DNA from: Conexivisphaera sp046536535
GTDB lineage: Archaea > Thermoproteota > Nitrososphaeria > Conexivisphaerales > Conexivisphaeraceae
Assembly (NCBI GenBank): GCA_046536535.1
Contig: JAWDMO010000064.1
Span: forward strand, 1-7,514
Direction: 5' to 3'
Length of the DNA stretch: 7,514 nucleotides
Shown: positions 1 through 5,105 of the stretch, piece after piece
Position numbering within the stretch: the stretch's first letter is position 1
Layout of the letters: the number at the start of each line of letters is the position of its first letter
Program-made: the position numbers and the translations under genes
The notes under the pieces: model-generated
Seen by the model: the letters and a program-made list of their open reading frames with translations, nothing else
The model's database searches: none
Told to the model about the DNA's origin: nothing

Positions 1-190
1 ATTGATGCCTTGGCCATTAATGATAAGGATAGGTGGGGCTTTTCCTGTGGGACGCAGTGAGACGCCTGGGGATGACCGCGCCTCCACCATTAGCATGGCG
101 GAATACCTATCACATATCCCCCACGTGATCGTAAGCGCGTCCACGAACCGGGAAGCCCCACCCGTTAGGATGGGTAGTTCACTATACCTG
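1..190 (+). mobile_element. Putative right end of an IS200/IS605-family element (tnpB 3' end / omega-RNA scaffold)
   Basis: Bases 152-182 read GAAGCCCCACCC, a 7-base AT-containing loop, then TGGGTAGTTCAC. This is the usual layout of an IS200/IS605 right end: a GAAGCCCC lead, a C-rich/G-rich hairpin with a TTAG-type loop, and a closing AGTTCAC. Here the stem is ACCC (160-163) with GGGT (172-175). In these elements the 3' end of the tnpB transcript is processed into the omega RNA, whose scaffold ends at the element boundary. An additional long-range inverted repeat (32-56 with 137-162) lies inside the same region. The exact boundary is not determined: I place it a few bases after the TTCAC at 178-182. 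No left end, TnpA or zinc finger is in the window. Confidence 0.45.
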
Positions 191-274
191 AGCGTGTTTA
201 CAGGCGTCCCGCGCTCCGGGGACAGCGAGCCCACGAGCTTCAGCGGTGACGGTCGATCCGCGTTATTTCCATAG
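2..274 (+). pseudogene. Probable C-terminal tail of an IS200/IS605-type TnpB, 5' end outside the window
   Basis: TnpB is the RNA-guided nuclease carried by IS200/IS605 elements. Only a low-complexity tail is visible here: the zinc finger and RuvC motifs would lie to the left of the window. The supporting feature is the peptide NREAPPVRMGSS (codons over about 145-181). It is encoded exactly where the DNA forms the GC-rich closing hairpin of such elements, and EAPP-x-R-x-G-SS endings are what I recall for many archaeal TnpB proteins. The frame then runs on for about 31 residues to a stop at 272-274, longer than I would expect, so the normal stop may be lost. Frame 1 also reads a TnpB-tail-like peptide (DKDRWGFSCGTQ, then a stop at 58-60), so a frameshift near position 45 is possible. 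Codon bias is weak compared with the genes downstream. The identification rests on the motif and the hairpin together. It could instead be non-coding flank. Confidence 0.4.
32..162. repeat. Imperfect inverted repeat with a loop of about 80 nt
   Basis: The arm at 32-56 (GGTGGGGCTT, then TCC, then GGGACGC) is complementary to the arm at 137-162 (GCGTCCACG, then AAGCCCCACC). The outer ten bases pair perfectly (GGTGGGGCTT with AAGCCCCACC) and most of the GGACGC/GCGTCC part pairs. A weaker inner pairing (CTGGGGAT near 66-73 with ATCCCCCAC near 116-124) could extend it into a branched RNA fold. It falls inside the region assigned to the IS200/IS605 right end, so it may be part of the omega-RNA scaffold. 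Confidence 0.5.
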
Positions 275-293
275 CAACTCATAGCGCTCAATC

Positions 294-302
294 TTTTTTA
301 AT
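294..302 (+). promoter_or_regulatory. TATA-like box for the CBS-domain gene
   Basis: A TTTTTTAAT run stands out from GC-rich surroundings. Its centre is about 31 nt upstream of the ATG at 330 but only about 20 nt upstream of the GTG at 318. This spacing supports the ATG. A T-run could also act as an archaeal terminator for transcription arriving from the left. Confidence 0.5.
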
Positions 303-329
303 TACGGGTATCCATAAGTGCGGCGTAGG

Positions 330-1118
330 ATGTTGCCACCGGAGCGCGTCCTCTCGACCCCTCTCCGCGCACTGGAGTTCAGGAACCTCTATTGGGTTCT
401 GCCCTCGGATTCCCTCGCGGCAGTGGCCGACGTAATGGCGCACAGGAGGGCCCGCCACCTTCCCGTGGGATCCAAGGGAATCGCGAGCGCTATAATATCG
501 ATGAGGGACGTCGCGAAGGCGATGCTGGAGCGCGGCGAGTCGTGGCGCTCGGTTAGCGTGGAGGAAGCGGCCACCTCCCCACCGTTAGCGCTCGACGAGG
601 GGGCATCGGTCGCGGACGCTGTCGGGCTGATGTCCAAGATGTATACGGGGTCCGTGCTAGTCACAAATAATGGCTTGGCCGAGGACATGGTGACGGAGGA
701 GGGCCTCGTGAGGCTCATGGTCGGGATGAGCTTCCGCAGGAGAGTCCACGAGATAATGACGCTCGATCCGAGGGTCGTCGAGCCAACGGCCACAGCGCGG
801 GACGCGCTCGCCGAGATGATATCAGGGAACTTCAGGCACCTCCCGGTGGTGTCGAACGGCGCCGTGATGGGTATGGTATCGATGAGGGACTTGGTGTCCA
901 CGATCGCCGGGGGCCGTTTGGGCCTCGGGGATCCACTGCTTCCGGCGATGACCGCCGATCCCCTCTCGGTAGATCCATCGGCGAGTTCCGAGGATGCCGC
1001 GAGGCTGATGTCATCGAGGGACGTGGGATCGTTGCTCGTGCTGGACGCGGCCAGGCTCGTCGGCATAGTGACGGGAAGGGACTTGGTCCTGCGCGTTATG
1101 GCGAAGTTAATTGGCTAA
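330..1118 (+). CDS. Protein with four CBS motifs (two Bateman modules)
   Basis: A 262-residue soluble protein made entirely of CBS motifs, with no fused catalytic or DNA-binding domain. The CBS units lie at about residues 20-68, 80-132, 140-192 and 204-260. CBS pairs form Bateman modules that bind adenine nucleotides or S-adenosylmethionine and act as energy or ligand sensors; the partner cannot be told from sequence. The ribose-contacting S/T-x-x-D signature is intact in CBS1 (SMRD, 57-60), CBS3 (SMRD, 184-187) and CBS4 (TGRD, 248-251) but replaced by TEEG in CBS2, so one site per module pair may be empty. The codons for the two SMRD motifs share a 14-bp identical stretch, a trace of internal duplication. 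I chose ATG 330 over GTG 318 because the TATA-like box at 294-302 is too close to 318 for the GTG to lie downstream of the transcription start. The gene stands alone: the next gene has its own promoter. The domain assignment is firm and the cellular role is unknown. Confidence 0.9.
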   Translation: MLPPERVLSTPLRALEFRNLYWVLPSDSLAAVADVMAHRRARHLPVGSKGIASAIISMRDVAKAMLERGESWRSVSVEEAATSPPLALDEGASVADAVGLMSKMYTGSVLVTNNGLAEDMVTEEGLVRLMVGMSFRRRVHEIMTLDPRVVEPTATARDALAEMISGNFRHLPVVSNGAVMGMVSMRDLVSTIAGGRLGLGDPLLPAMTADPLSVDPSASSEDAARLMSSRDVGSLLVLDAARLVGIVTGRDLVLRVMAKLIG

Positions 1119-1120
1119 AG

Positions 1121-1128
1121 CTTTTATC
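1121..1128 (+). promoter_or_regulatory. TATA-like box for the thiolase/DUF35 unit
   Basis: CTTTTATC follows directly on the stop of the CBS gene. A purine-rich CTAAAG just upstream fits a BRE. Its centre is about 26 nt before the ATG at 1151, the classic archaeal spacing to the transcription start, so the thiolase mRNA is predicted to be leaderless. Confidence 0.65.
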
Positions 1129-1150
1129 AAGGCGTTGGGCCCGTCGAGTG

Positions 1151-2320
1151 ATGCACGGCAAACCTCTGGCCGCGATAGTCTCGGCGGGCTCCACCAAGTA
1201 CGGTAAGCACGACGGCAAGGGCGCGAAGGAGCTGTTCGCCGAGGCGTTCTCCGAGGCGCTGCATGGCGCTAGGAATCTGGATCCCAAGAGGGACGTCAAC
1301 GCGGTCTTCATCGGGCAGATGGGGAGTGAGTACGAATACCAGGCGCACTCGGGCTCCTGGGCGGCTGACTACGCCGGCCTGCCCTACACCCATGCAGCTA
1401 GGGTGGAGAGCGCGTGCGCCTCGGGGTCCACCGCGATGAGGATCGCGCTCACAGGTGTGATGTCCGGTATGTATGATACGGTCTTAGTGGCCGGCGTCGA
1501 GAAGATGAGGAACAGGGGCACCGGCGAGGTCACGCTCTACCTCGGGGAGGCCGGGGACTTCCACATGGAGATATGGAACGGGCTCACGTTTCCGGGGCTC
1601 TTCGCGCTGATGGCCACCGCCTATATGTCCAAGTACGGCGCGAGGGAGGAGCACTTAGCGAAGGTCGCCGTGAAGAACCACAAACACGCCTCAATGAACC
1701 CCAAGGCGCAGTACCCACAGGAGATAACCCTCGAGCAGGCGCTGAACGCTAGGCCGGTCGCATGGCCGCTCAAGCTCTACGACTGCAGCCCCATAACCGA
1801 TGGGGCATCGGTTGCCATAATAACGAAGCCGGAGCTCGCCAAGAAATACACGGATACACCGGTATACATAACCGGGTTCGGACACAGCACGGACTATCTG
1901 GGGGTCTACGAGAGGGAGGACGTAACTTGGCTCGAGGGCGCCAGAAGGGCGTCCGAGGCGGCGTACAGGATGGCCGGCATAGGCGCGGGGGACGCCGACC
2001 TCTTCGAAGTACACGATTGTTTCACGATAGCTGAGATCCTGCTCTACGAGGCGCTCGGGATCGCCAAGAGGGGAGAAGGCTACAAGCTCATAGACGAGGG
2101 CCTCACATACTATGACTCCAAGATACCGGTCAACGTGAGCGGCGGCCTGAAGGCCAAGGGCCATCCCGTGGGCGCCACCGGCGTGGGCCAGATGTATGAG
2201 ATATGGCTTCAGCTGACCGGAAGCGCCGGTAGAAGGCAGGTGAAGGATGCCGAGGTCGGGGTCACGCACAACATGGGCGGTTCCGGCGCCTCGCATAATG
2301 TATTCGTGATAGAGAGGTGA
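1151..2320 (+). CDS. Thiolase family protein (acetyl-CoA C-acetyltransferase, SCPx type)
   Basis: Catalyses Claisen condensation or thiolysis between acyl-CoAs, most likely 2 acetyl-CoA to acetoacetyl-CoA in the cytoplasm. The 389 residues are full length for the family. The nucleophile is Cys89 in ESACASGS. The His of HDCF (288-291) and His338 in GHPVGATG complete the active site. The C-terminal CxG motif of classical thiolases is replaced by HNMGGSGASHN, which marks the SCPx-like archaeal branch. ATG 1151 is preferred over the adjacent GTG 1148 because of TATA spacing. The stop overlaps the DUF35 junction, so the two genes are one transcript. In many archaea the thiolase and DUF35 protein form a complex with HMG-CoA synthase at the entry to the mevalonate pathway. 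No HMG-CoA synthase is adjacent here (a CBS gene lies upstream), so another acyl substrate or a paralogous role is possible. Family assignment is firm; substrate is inferred. Confidence 0.93.
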   Translation: MHGKPLAAIVSAGSTKYGKHDGKGAKELFAEAFSEALHGARNLDPKRDVNAVFIGQMGSEYEYQAHSGSWAADYAGLPYTHAARVESACASGSTAMRIALTGVMSGMYDTVLVAGVEKMRNRGTGEVTLYLGEAGDFHMEIWNGLTFPGLFALMATAYMSKYGAREEHLAKVAVKNHKHASMNPKAQYPQEITLEQALNARPVAWPLKLYDCSPITDGASVAIITKPELAKKYTDTPVYITGFGHSTDYLGVYEREDVTWLEGARRASEAAYRMAGIGAGDADLFEVHDCFTIAEILLYEALGIAKRGEGYKLIDEGLTYYDSKIPVNVSGGLKAKGHPVGATGVGQMYEIWLQLTGSAGRRQVKDAEVGVTHNMGGSGASHNVFVIER

Positions 2321-2321
2321 T
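2314..2321 (+). promoter_or_regulatory. Shine-Dalgarno site that decides the DUF35 start
   Basis: GAGGTGAT is complementary to the archaeal 16S 3' end (AUCACCUC) and overlaps the thiolase stop codon. It leaves 4 nt to the ATG at 2326. It overlaps the alternative starts GTG 2317 and ATG 2320, so ATG 2326 is the best choice. Reinitiation by ribosomes finishing the thiolase gene would couple the two proteins. Confidence 0.6.
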
Positions 2322-2325
2322 GCGG

Positions 2326-2739
2326 ATGTCGGCAGACGAGCCCGAATTCTCGGTGGAGAACTTCTACAAATTCGTGGGCGAGGGCAAGCTGATGGGAGCC
2401 CGGTGCCGGAGGTGCGGCCGGATCATGGTGCCGCCGCGCCCCGTGTGCCCTAACTGCTATTCGAGGGACATCGAGTGGGTACAGCTAAGCGGTAGAGGGA
2501 CCGTGGAGACGTTCACGATAGTGCACGTGCCGACCGTGCTCCTGGAGGGGAAGGAGCCGTACGCCGTTGCCGTGGTGAAGCTCGACGAGGGGCCCAAGAT
2601 ACCCGGCATGATTCCTGACGTGGCATCGCCGGATCAGCTCAGGATAGGCGATCGCGTGCGCGTGGGATTCGACCGGACTATCCAGAAGGTCCCGGGTAGC
2701 TGGCCCAGCTGGCCGCGCTACTACTTCGTTAAGGAATAG
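2326..2739 (+). CDS. DUF35 zinc-ribbon/OB-fold protein, partner of the thiolase
   Basis: A 137-residue protein of the DUF35 (ChsH2-like) family. An N-terminal helical stretch leads into a rubredoxin-like zinc ribbon with Cys27, Cys30, Cys41 and Cys44 (CRRC and CPNC). An OB-fold of about 80 residues follows, beginning near GRGTVETFT and ending in the aromatic WPRYYF tail. In archaea this family bridges acetoacetyl-CoA thiolase and HMG-CoA synthase and contributes to a shared CoA-binding site. More broadly, DUF35 proteins accompany SCPx-type thiolases as an obligate accessory subunit. It lies 5 nt after the thiolase stop, with the ribosome site inside the upstream gene, consistent with equimolar synthesis. 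Its last 19 bp overlap the end of the opposite-strand B3/B4 gene. Function as thiolase partner is inferred from family and position. Confidence 0.9.
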   Translation: MSADEPEFSVENFYKFVGEGKLMGARCRRCGRIMVPPRPVCPNCYSRDIEWVQLSGRGTVETFTIVHVPTVLLEGKEPYAVAVVKLDEGPKIPGMIPDVASPDQLRIGDRVRVGFDRTIQKVPGSWPSWPRYYFVKE

Positions 2740-3380
2740 CCGCCGATCACATTCCTCAGGAGCTCCTCCGCAAGGTCGAGCGCGCTGGATGGCACGCCCG
2801 GGGCCCCGCACACGACGAGGATGACCCTCCTGGTGGAGTCCGTGACTTTGGTGCGGTCAGCATCCCTGTATGGATATATCGCCACCGGCCCCTCCCCATC
2901 CTCCATCACTATCTCCCTTCCGGTCAGCTCCCTAGGGGTATCCATACCTATTCCGACGAATCCCTCGCCCGGCACGGAGAACCGCATGCGTAGTTCCTCC
3001 CCGCTCAACCTGTCGGCGTCGAACGCCGCGATGGGAATTCCGCTCAGAGCCGATGCGATATTATATGAATCCACCAGAGTGTTGATCCTGGGGAGGTCCC
3101 TGCCCTGAACTATCCTCCTCACCAGCGCCTCGCTCGCCGGCCTCGTCTTCGTCGGATCTATACCCAGGCTCCAGAAGAAATCCCTGTAGGCCCTGAAGAG
3201 CGGATCATCCCTCAGGCTCTCCGGCGAGCGCGATTCCCTGATCCTCCTGTAGACCTCAACCTTAAATGACTCCAGCCGTTCGTCGACCGGATCCACGCGG
3301 ACCCCATCCACGTACAACGCGCGTACCTGCAGGCCCGGGAATTTTTCCGCGACATCGGTGGAGATCCTGACGTTGACCAA
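2721..3380 (-). CDS. Stand-alone B3/B4 tRNA-binding-domain protein (COG3382 type)
   Basis: A 219-residue soluble protein whose C-terminal two thirds (about 70-215) match the B3/B4 domain, the fold that in bacterial PheRS beta subunits carries the tyrosine-editing site. Visible family features are the DSYNIASALSGIPIAAFDADRL segment around 104-125, the GREIVMEDGEGPVAIYPYRD strand-turn region around 154-172, and TKVTDSTRRVILVVCG at 177-192. Free-standing homologues are annotated as uncharacterised; a role in trans-editing of mischarged tRNA or amino-acid handling is plausible but unproven. No catalytic domain is attached. The start is TTG 3380: no ATG, GTG or TTG lies upstream in frame, and the palindromic TATA box is centred 31.5 nt ahead. 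The 3' end overlaps the DUF35 gene tail-to-tail by 19 bp, so antisense interference between the two transcripts is possible. Family assignment is good; function unknown. Confidence 0.82.
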   Translation of the reverse strand: MVNVRISTDVAEKFPGLQVRALYVDGVRVDPVDERLESFKVEVYRRIRESRSPESLRDDPLFRAYRDFFWSLGIDPTKTRPASEALVRRIVQGRDLPRINTLVDSYNIASALSGIPIAAFDADRLSGEELRMRFSVPGEGFVGIGMDTPRELTGREIVMEDGEGPVAIYPYRDADRTKVTDSTRRVILVVCGAPGVPSSALDLAEELLRNVIGGYSLTK

Positions 3381-3405
3381 TCCGCTCGATCTCGGCGCGC
3401 ATCGG

Positions 3406-3417
3406 TAAATATATTTA
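3406..3417. promoter_or_regulatory. Palindromic TATA box shared by two divergent genes
   Basis: TAAATATATTTA is a perfect 12-bp palindrome in a GC-rich 62-bp divergent gap. Its centre (3411.5) is 31.5 nt from the TTG start of the B3/B4 gene (3380, minus strand) and 31.5 nt from the TTG start of the dehydrogenase (3443, plus strand). One TBP site could therefore fire in both directions, with leaders of about 5 nt. I see no clear second TATA box in the gap. Confidence 0.7.
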
Positions 3418-3442
3418 GGCCCGCTCTGGGAGCCTTGGCGAG

Positions 3443-4504
3443 TTGGCTGAGAAGGTTACCCTTATACCGGGAGATGGAACGGGATCCGAACTCGCCGAGC
3501 TGACGAGGCAGCTCGTCGATGCGGCGAACGCCGGAATTGAGTGGAATGTCGTGGAGATAGGCGAGCCGGCAATTGCCAAATACGGTGAGCCGCTCCCCAA
3601 GTGGGCCGTCGATGAGATATTGAAGACGCCGATCGCGTTGAAGGGTCCCCTGACCACCCCCATAGGAGGAGGATACAGGAGCCTCAACGTGGCGCTCAGG
3701 ATACTGCTGGACACATATGCCGTGGTGAGGCCAGCGAAGTCCCTACCGGTTCCGTGGCTCTATGAGGACGTGCCGAGGTTCAAGAACATCGACCTCGTGA
3801 TAGTCAGGGAGGCCACAGAGGAGCTGTACTCCGGCATCGAACACTTCATACCGAACAGCGCCAACGTCGATAACGCGGACGCCGCGGAGTCCATAAGCCT
3901 CGTCACCAGGAAGAACTCGGAAAGGGTTGCTAGGTTCGCTTTTGAGTATGCCAGGAAGTACGGTAGGAAGAAGGTGACCGTAGTCCACAAGGCCAATATA
4001 CTGAAGAACACGAACGGCCTGTGGCTCAAGGTCGCCACCGAGGTCTCCAAGAAGTACCCGGACATTCAGTTCGAGGACAGGATAGTCGACAACATGGCGA
4101 TGCAGCTGGTGCTGAAGCCACAGGAGTACGACATGCTGCTTATGACCAACATGTTCGGTGATATAGAATCCGACCTCGCGTCCGGCCTCATAGGAGGCCT
4201 GGGCGTGGCGCCCTCGAGCAACATAGGTGACAAATATGCGCTGTTCGAGGCCGTCCACGGATCCGCGCCCAAGTACGCCGGACAGTGGAAGGTCAATCCG
4301 ACGGCGCTGATGTTAACCGCTACGCTCATGCTCCGCTACATGGGCAAGAAGGACAAGGCCGACCTGATCGAGGCGGCGATATTCAAGACACTCAACGACG
4401 CGAAGAAGCTGACCTACGATATGGCCAGGATAAAGGGAGTGACGCCGGTCTCCAGCAAGGAGTACACCCAGGAGATAATTAAGAATCTGAAGCAGATGAT
4501 GTGA
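3443..4504 (+). CDS. icd: Isocitrate dehydrogenase, predicted NADP-dependent
   Basis: A 353-residue member of the isocitrate/isopropylmalate dehydrogenase family, cytoplasmic, converting isocitrate to 2-oxoglutarate and CO2. It begins at TTG 3443 with no alternative start upstream before a stop. Matches to E. coli Icd numbering are Ser80 (S113), Asn82, Arg86 (R119), Arg96 (R129), Arg122 (R153), Tyr129 (Y160) and Lys183 (K230); the metal ligands are Asp216, Asp240 and Asp244. The SLNVALR segment argues against isopropylmalate dehydrogenase. Cofactor choice is readable: Lys277-Tyr278 in HGSAPKYAG, and Tyr325 and Arg329 in TYDMAR, correspond to K344, Y345, Y391 and R395, the NADP-binding set. 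NAD enzymes carry Asp-Ile at the first pair. At 353 residues it is shorter than the roughly 415-435 of many archaeal and bacterial NADP enzymes, nearer the compact NAD-type and homoisocitrate enzymes. The Asn of the usual REN motif is Ala124. Homoisocitrate as an alternative substrate is not excluded. Confidence 0.87.
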   Translation: MAEKVTLIPGDGTGSELAELTRQLVDAANAGIEWNVVEIGEPAIAKYGEPLPKWAVDEILKTPIALKGPLTTPIGGGYRSLNVALRILLDTYAVVRPAKSLPVPWLYEDVPRFKNIDLVIVREATEELYSGIEHFIPNSANVDNADAAESISLVTRKNSERVARFAFEYARKYGRKKVTVVHKANILKNTNGLWLKVATEVSKKYPDIQFEDRIVDNMAMQLVLKPQEYDMLLMTNMFGDIESDLASGLIGGLGVAPSSNIGDKYALFEAVHGSAPKYAGQWKVNPTALMLTATLMLRYMGKKDKADLIEAAIFKTLNDAKKLTYDMARIKGVTPVSSKEYTQEIIKNLKQMM

Positions 4505-4511
4505 TTCATTA

Positions 4512-5024
4512 TCATAACATTTTTCTTATTTTTTCAATATTTTCCTCGAGTTCCAAGAGGAATCTCACCTGATTATAGCTCTGGATGCTCCCGGGCCTGA
4601 GTGATCTCACGAGGCCGATAGCGTCCCCGGCCGACATATGGCGCTCCACAATCAGCCACGCCGAGATCACGGTCCCCGTCCTGCCGATCCCGCCCACGCA
4701 GTGCACCAGCGTCGGCACGCCTGCCCCCTCCCTGATCCACCGAAGTATCTCCACTAGTTGGCGGGGCGTCGGGGCATCCATATCCGCGATGGGTTCGTGG
4801 ATATAGTCCAGCCCTAGAAGTGACAGCGCCTCGAAATACGATGACATGCGCCCCCAGCGCTCGGCTATCTCGAATTCCTCGGGGAGCACGACCACCCTCC
4901 TGATTCCGAAGCCGCGAATCGCCCTGACGTCGTCGGGCCCCCCGGGAATACAACTGCCCGCCAGCCTCCCCATTTCCACCCAGTACATGCAGCCCGGGAA
5001 CGGCAAGGCGTCTATCGCCTCCAC
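4512..5024 (-). CDS. Small protein tyrosine / dual-specificity phosphatase
   Basis: A single-domain cysteine-dependent phosphatase of up to 170 residues, cytoplasmic, removing phosphate from Tyr and perhaps Ser/Thr of proteins. The signature loop is HCVGGIGRTG, with nucleophile Cys109 and phosphate-binding Arg115. The general acid is Asp81 or Asp83 in IADMDAP. The RPGSIQSYNQ segment near 143-152 is the usual late motif. The sequence closely resembles the compact archaeal enzyme of Sulfolobus. The coordinates give the longest frame (GTG 5024). ATG 4988 (residue 13, MYWVEMGR) matches the start of the Sulfolobus enzyme better, and TTG 5006 sits 27 nt from the TATA-like box at 5030-5036, so the true start is probably one of those. 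It converges on the dehydrogenase with a 7-bp gap and was originally divergent from leuS until the insertion sequence landed between them. Substrates are unknown. Confidence 0.9.
   Translation of the reverse strand: MEAIDALPFPGCMYWVEMGRLAGSCIPGGPDDVRAIRGFGIRRVVVLPEEFEIAERWGRMSSYFEALSLLGLDYIHEPIADMDAPTPRQLVEILRWIREGAGVPTLVHCVGGIGRTGTVISAWLIVERHMSAGDAIGLVRSLRPGSIQSYNQVRFLLELEENIEKIRKML
4520..4534 (+). terminator. T-rich terminator of the isocitrate dehydrogenase gene
   Basis: TTTTTCTTATTTTTT, followed by further T-rich sequence to 4543, begins 16 nt after the dehydrogenase stop on the coding strand. Archaeal intrinsic termination needs only such T-tracts. It lies inside the 3' end of the opposite-strand phosphatase gene, where it encodes the lysine-rich end NIEKIRKML. 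Confidence 0.65.
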
Positions 5025-5029
5025 CGACC

Positions 5030-5036
5030 TAAATTT
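5030..5036 (-). promoter_or_regulatory. TATA-like box for the phosphatase gene
   Basis: On the minus strand this reads AAATTTA. Its centre is 27 nt upstream of an in-frame TTG at 5006 but only about 9 nt upstream of the GTG at 5024. It therefore argues against the longest start. Confidence 0.4.
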
Positions 5037-5046
5037 GAGGTGATCG

Positions 5047-5055
5047 CTCGAAACC
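5047..5055. repeat. Target-site duplication, left copy
   Basis: CTCGAAACC directly abuts the left inverted repeat of the insertion sequence and is repeated exactly at 5826-5834 beyond the right inverted repeat. IS6-type elements usually make 8-bp duplications, so one matching base may be chance. Confidence 0.8.
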
Positions 5056-5072
5056 GGTATTGGTCAGATAAG
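5056..5072 (+). repeat. Left terminal inverted repeat of the IS6-like element
   Basis: The inner 12 bases, TGGTCAGATAAG (5061-5072), are the exact reverse complement of 5809-5820. Beyond this core the outer five bases match at 3 of 5 positions. Confidence 0.82.
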
Positions 5073-5105
5073 GGGGATTACCTCCGACGACATGCGCCCC
5101 ATCCC

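Noticed and set aside
1..282. Open frame on the minus strand running off the left edge (ATG at 282)
   Set aside because: It has weak codon bias, no recognisable domain, and is antisense to the TnpB-like tail and closing hairpin, which explain the region better.
389..1066. 225-codon minus-strand frame inside the CBS gene
   Set aside because: A Ser/Thr/Ala-rich antisense shadow of GC-rich codons; the plus strand has four clear CBS motifs.
1691..2296. 201-codon minus-strand frame inside the thiolase gene
   Set aside because: No domain, and the plus strand carries all thiolase active-site motifs across the same bases.
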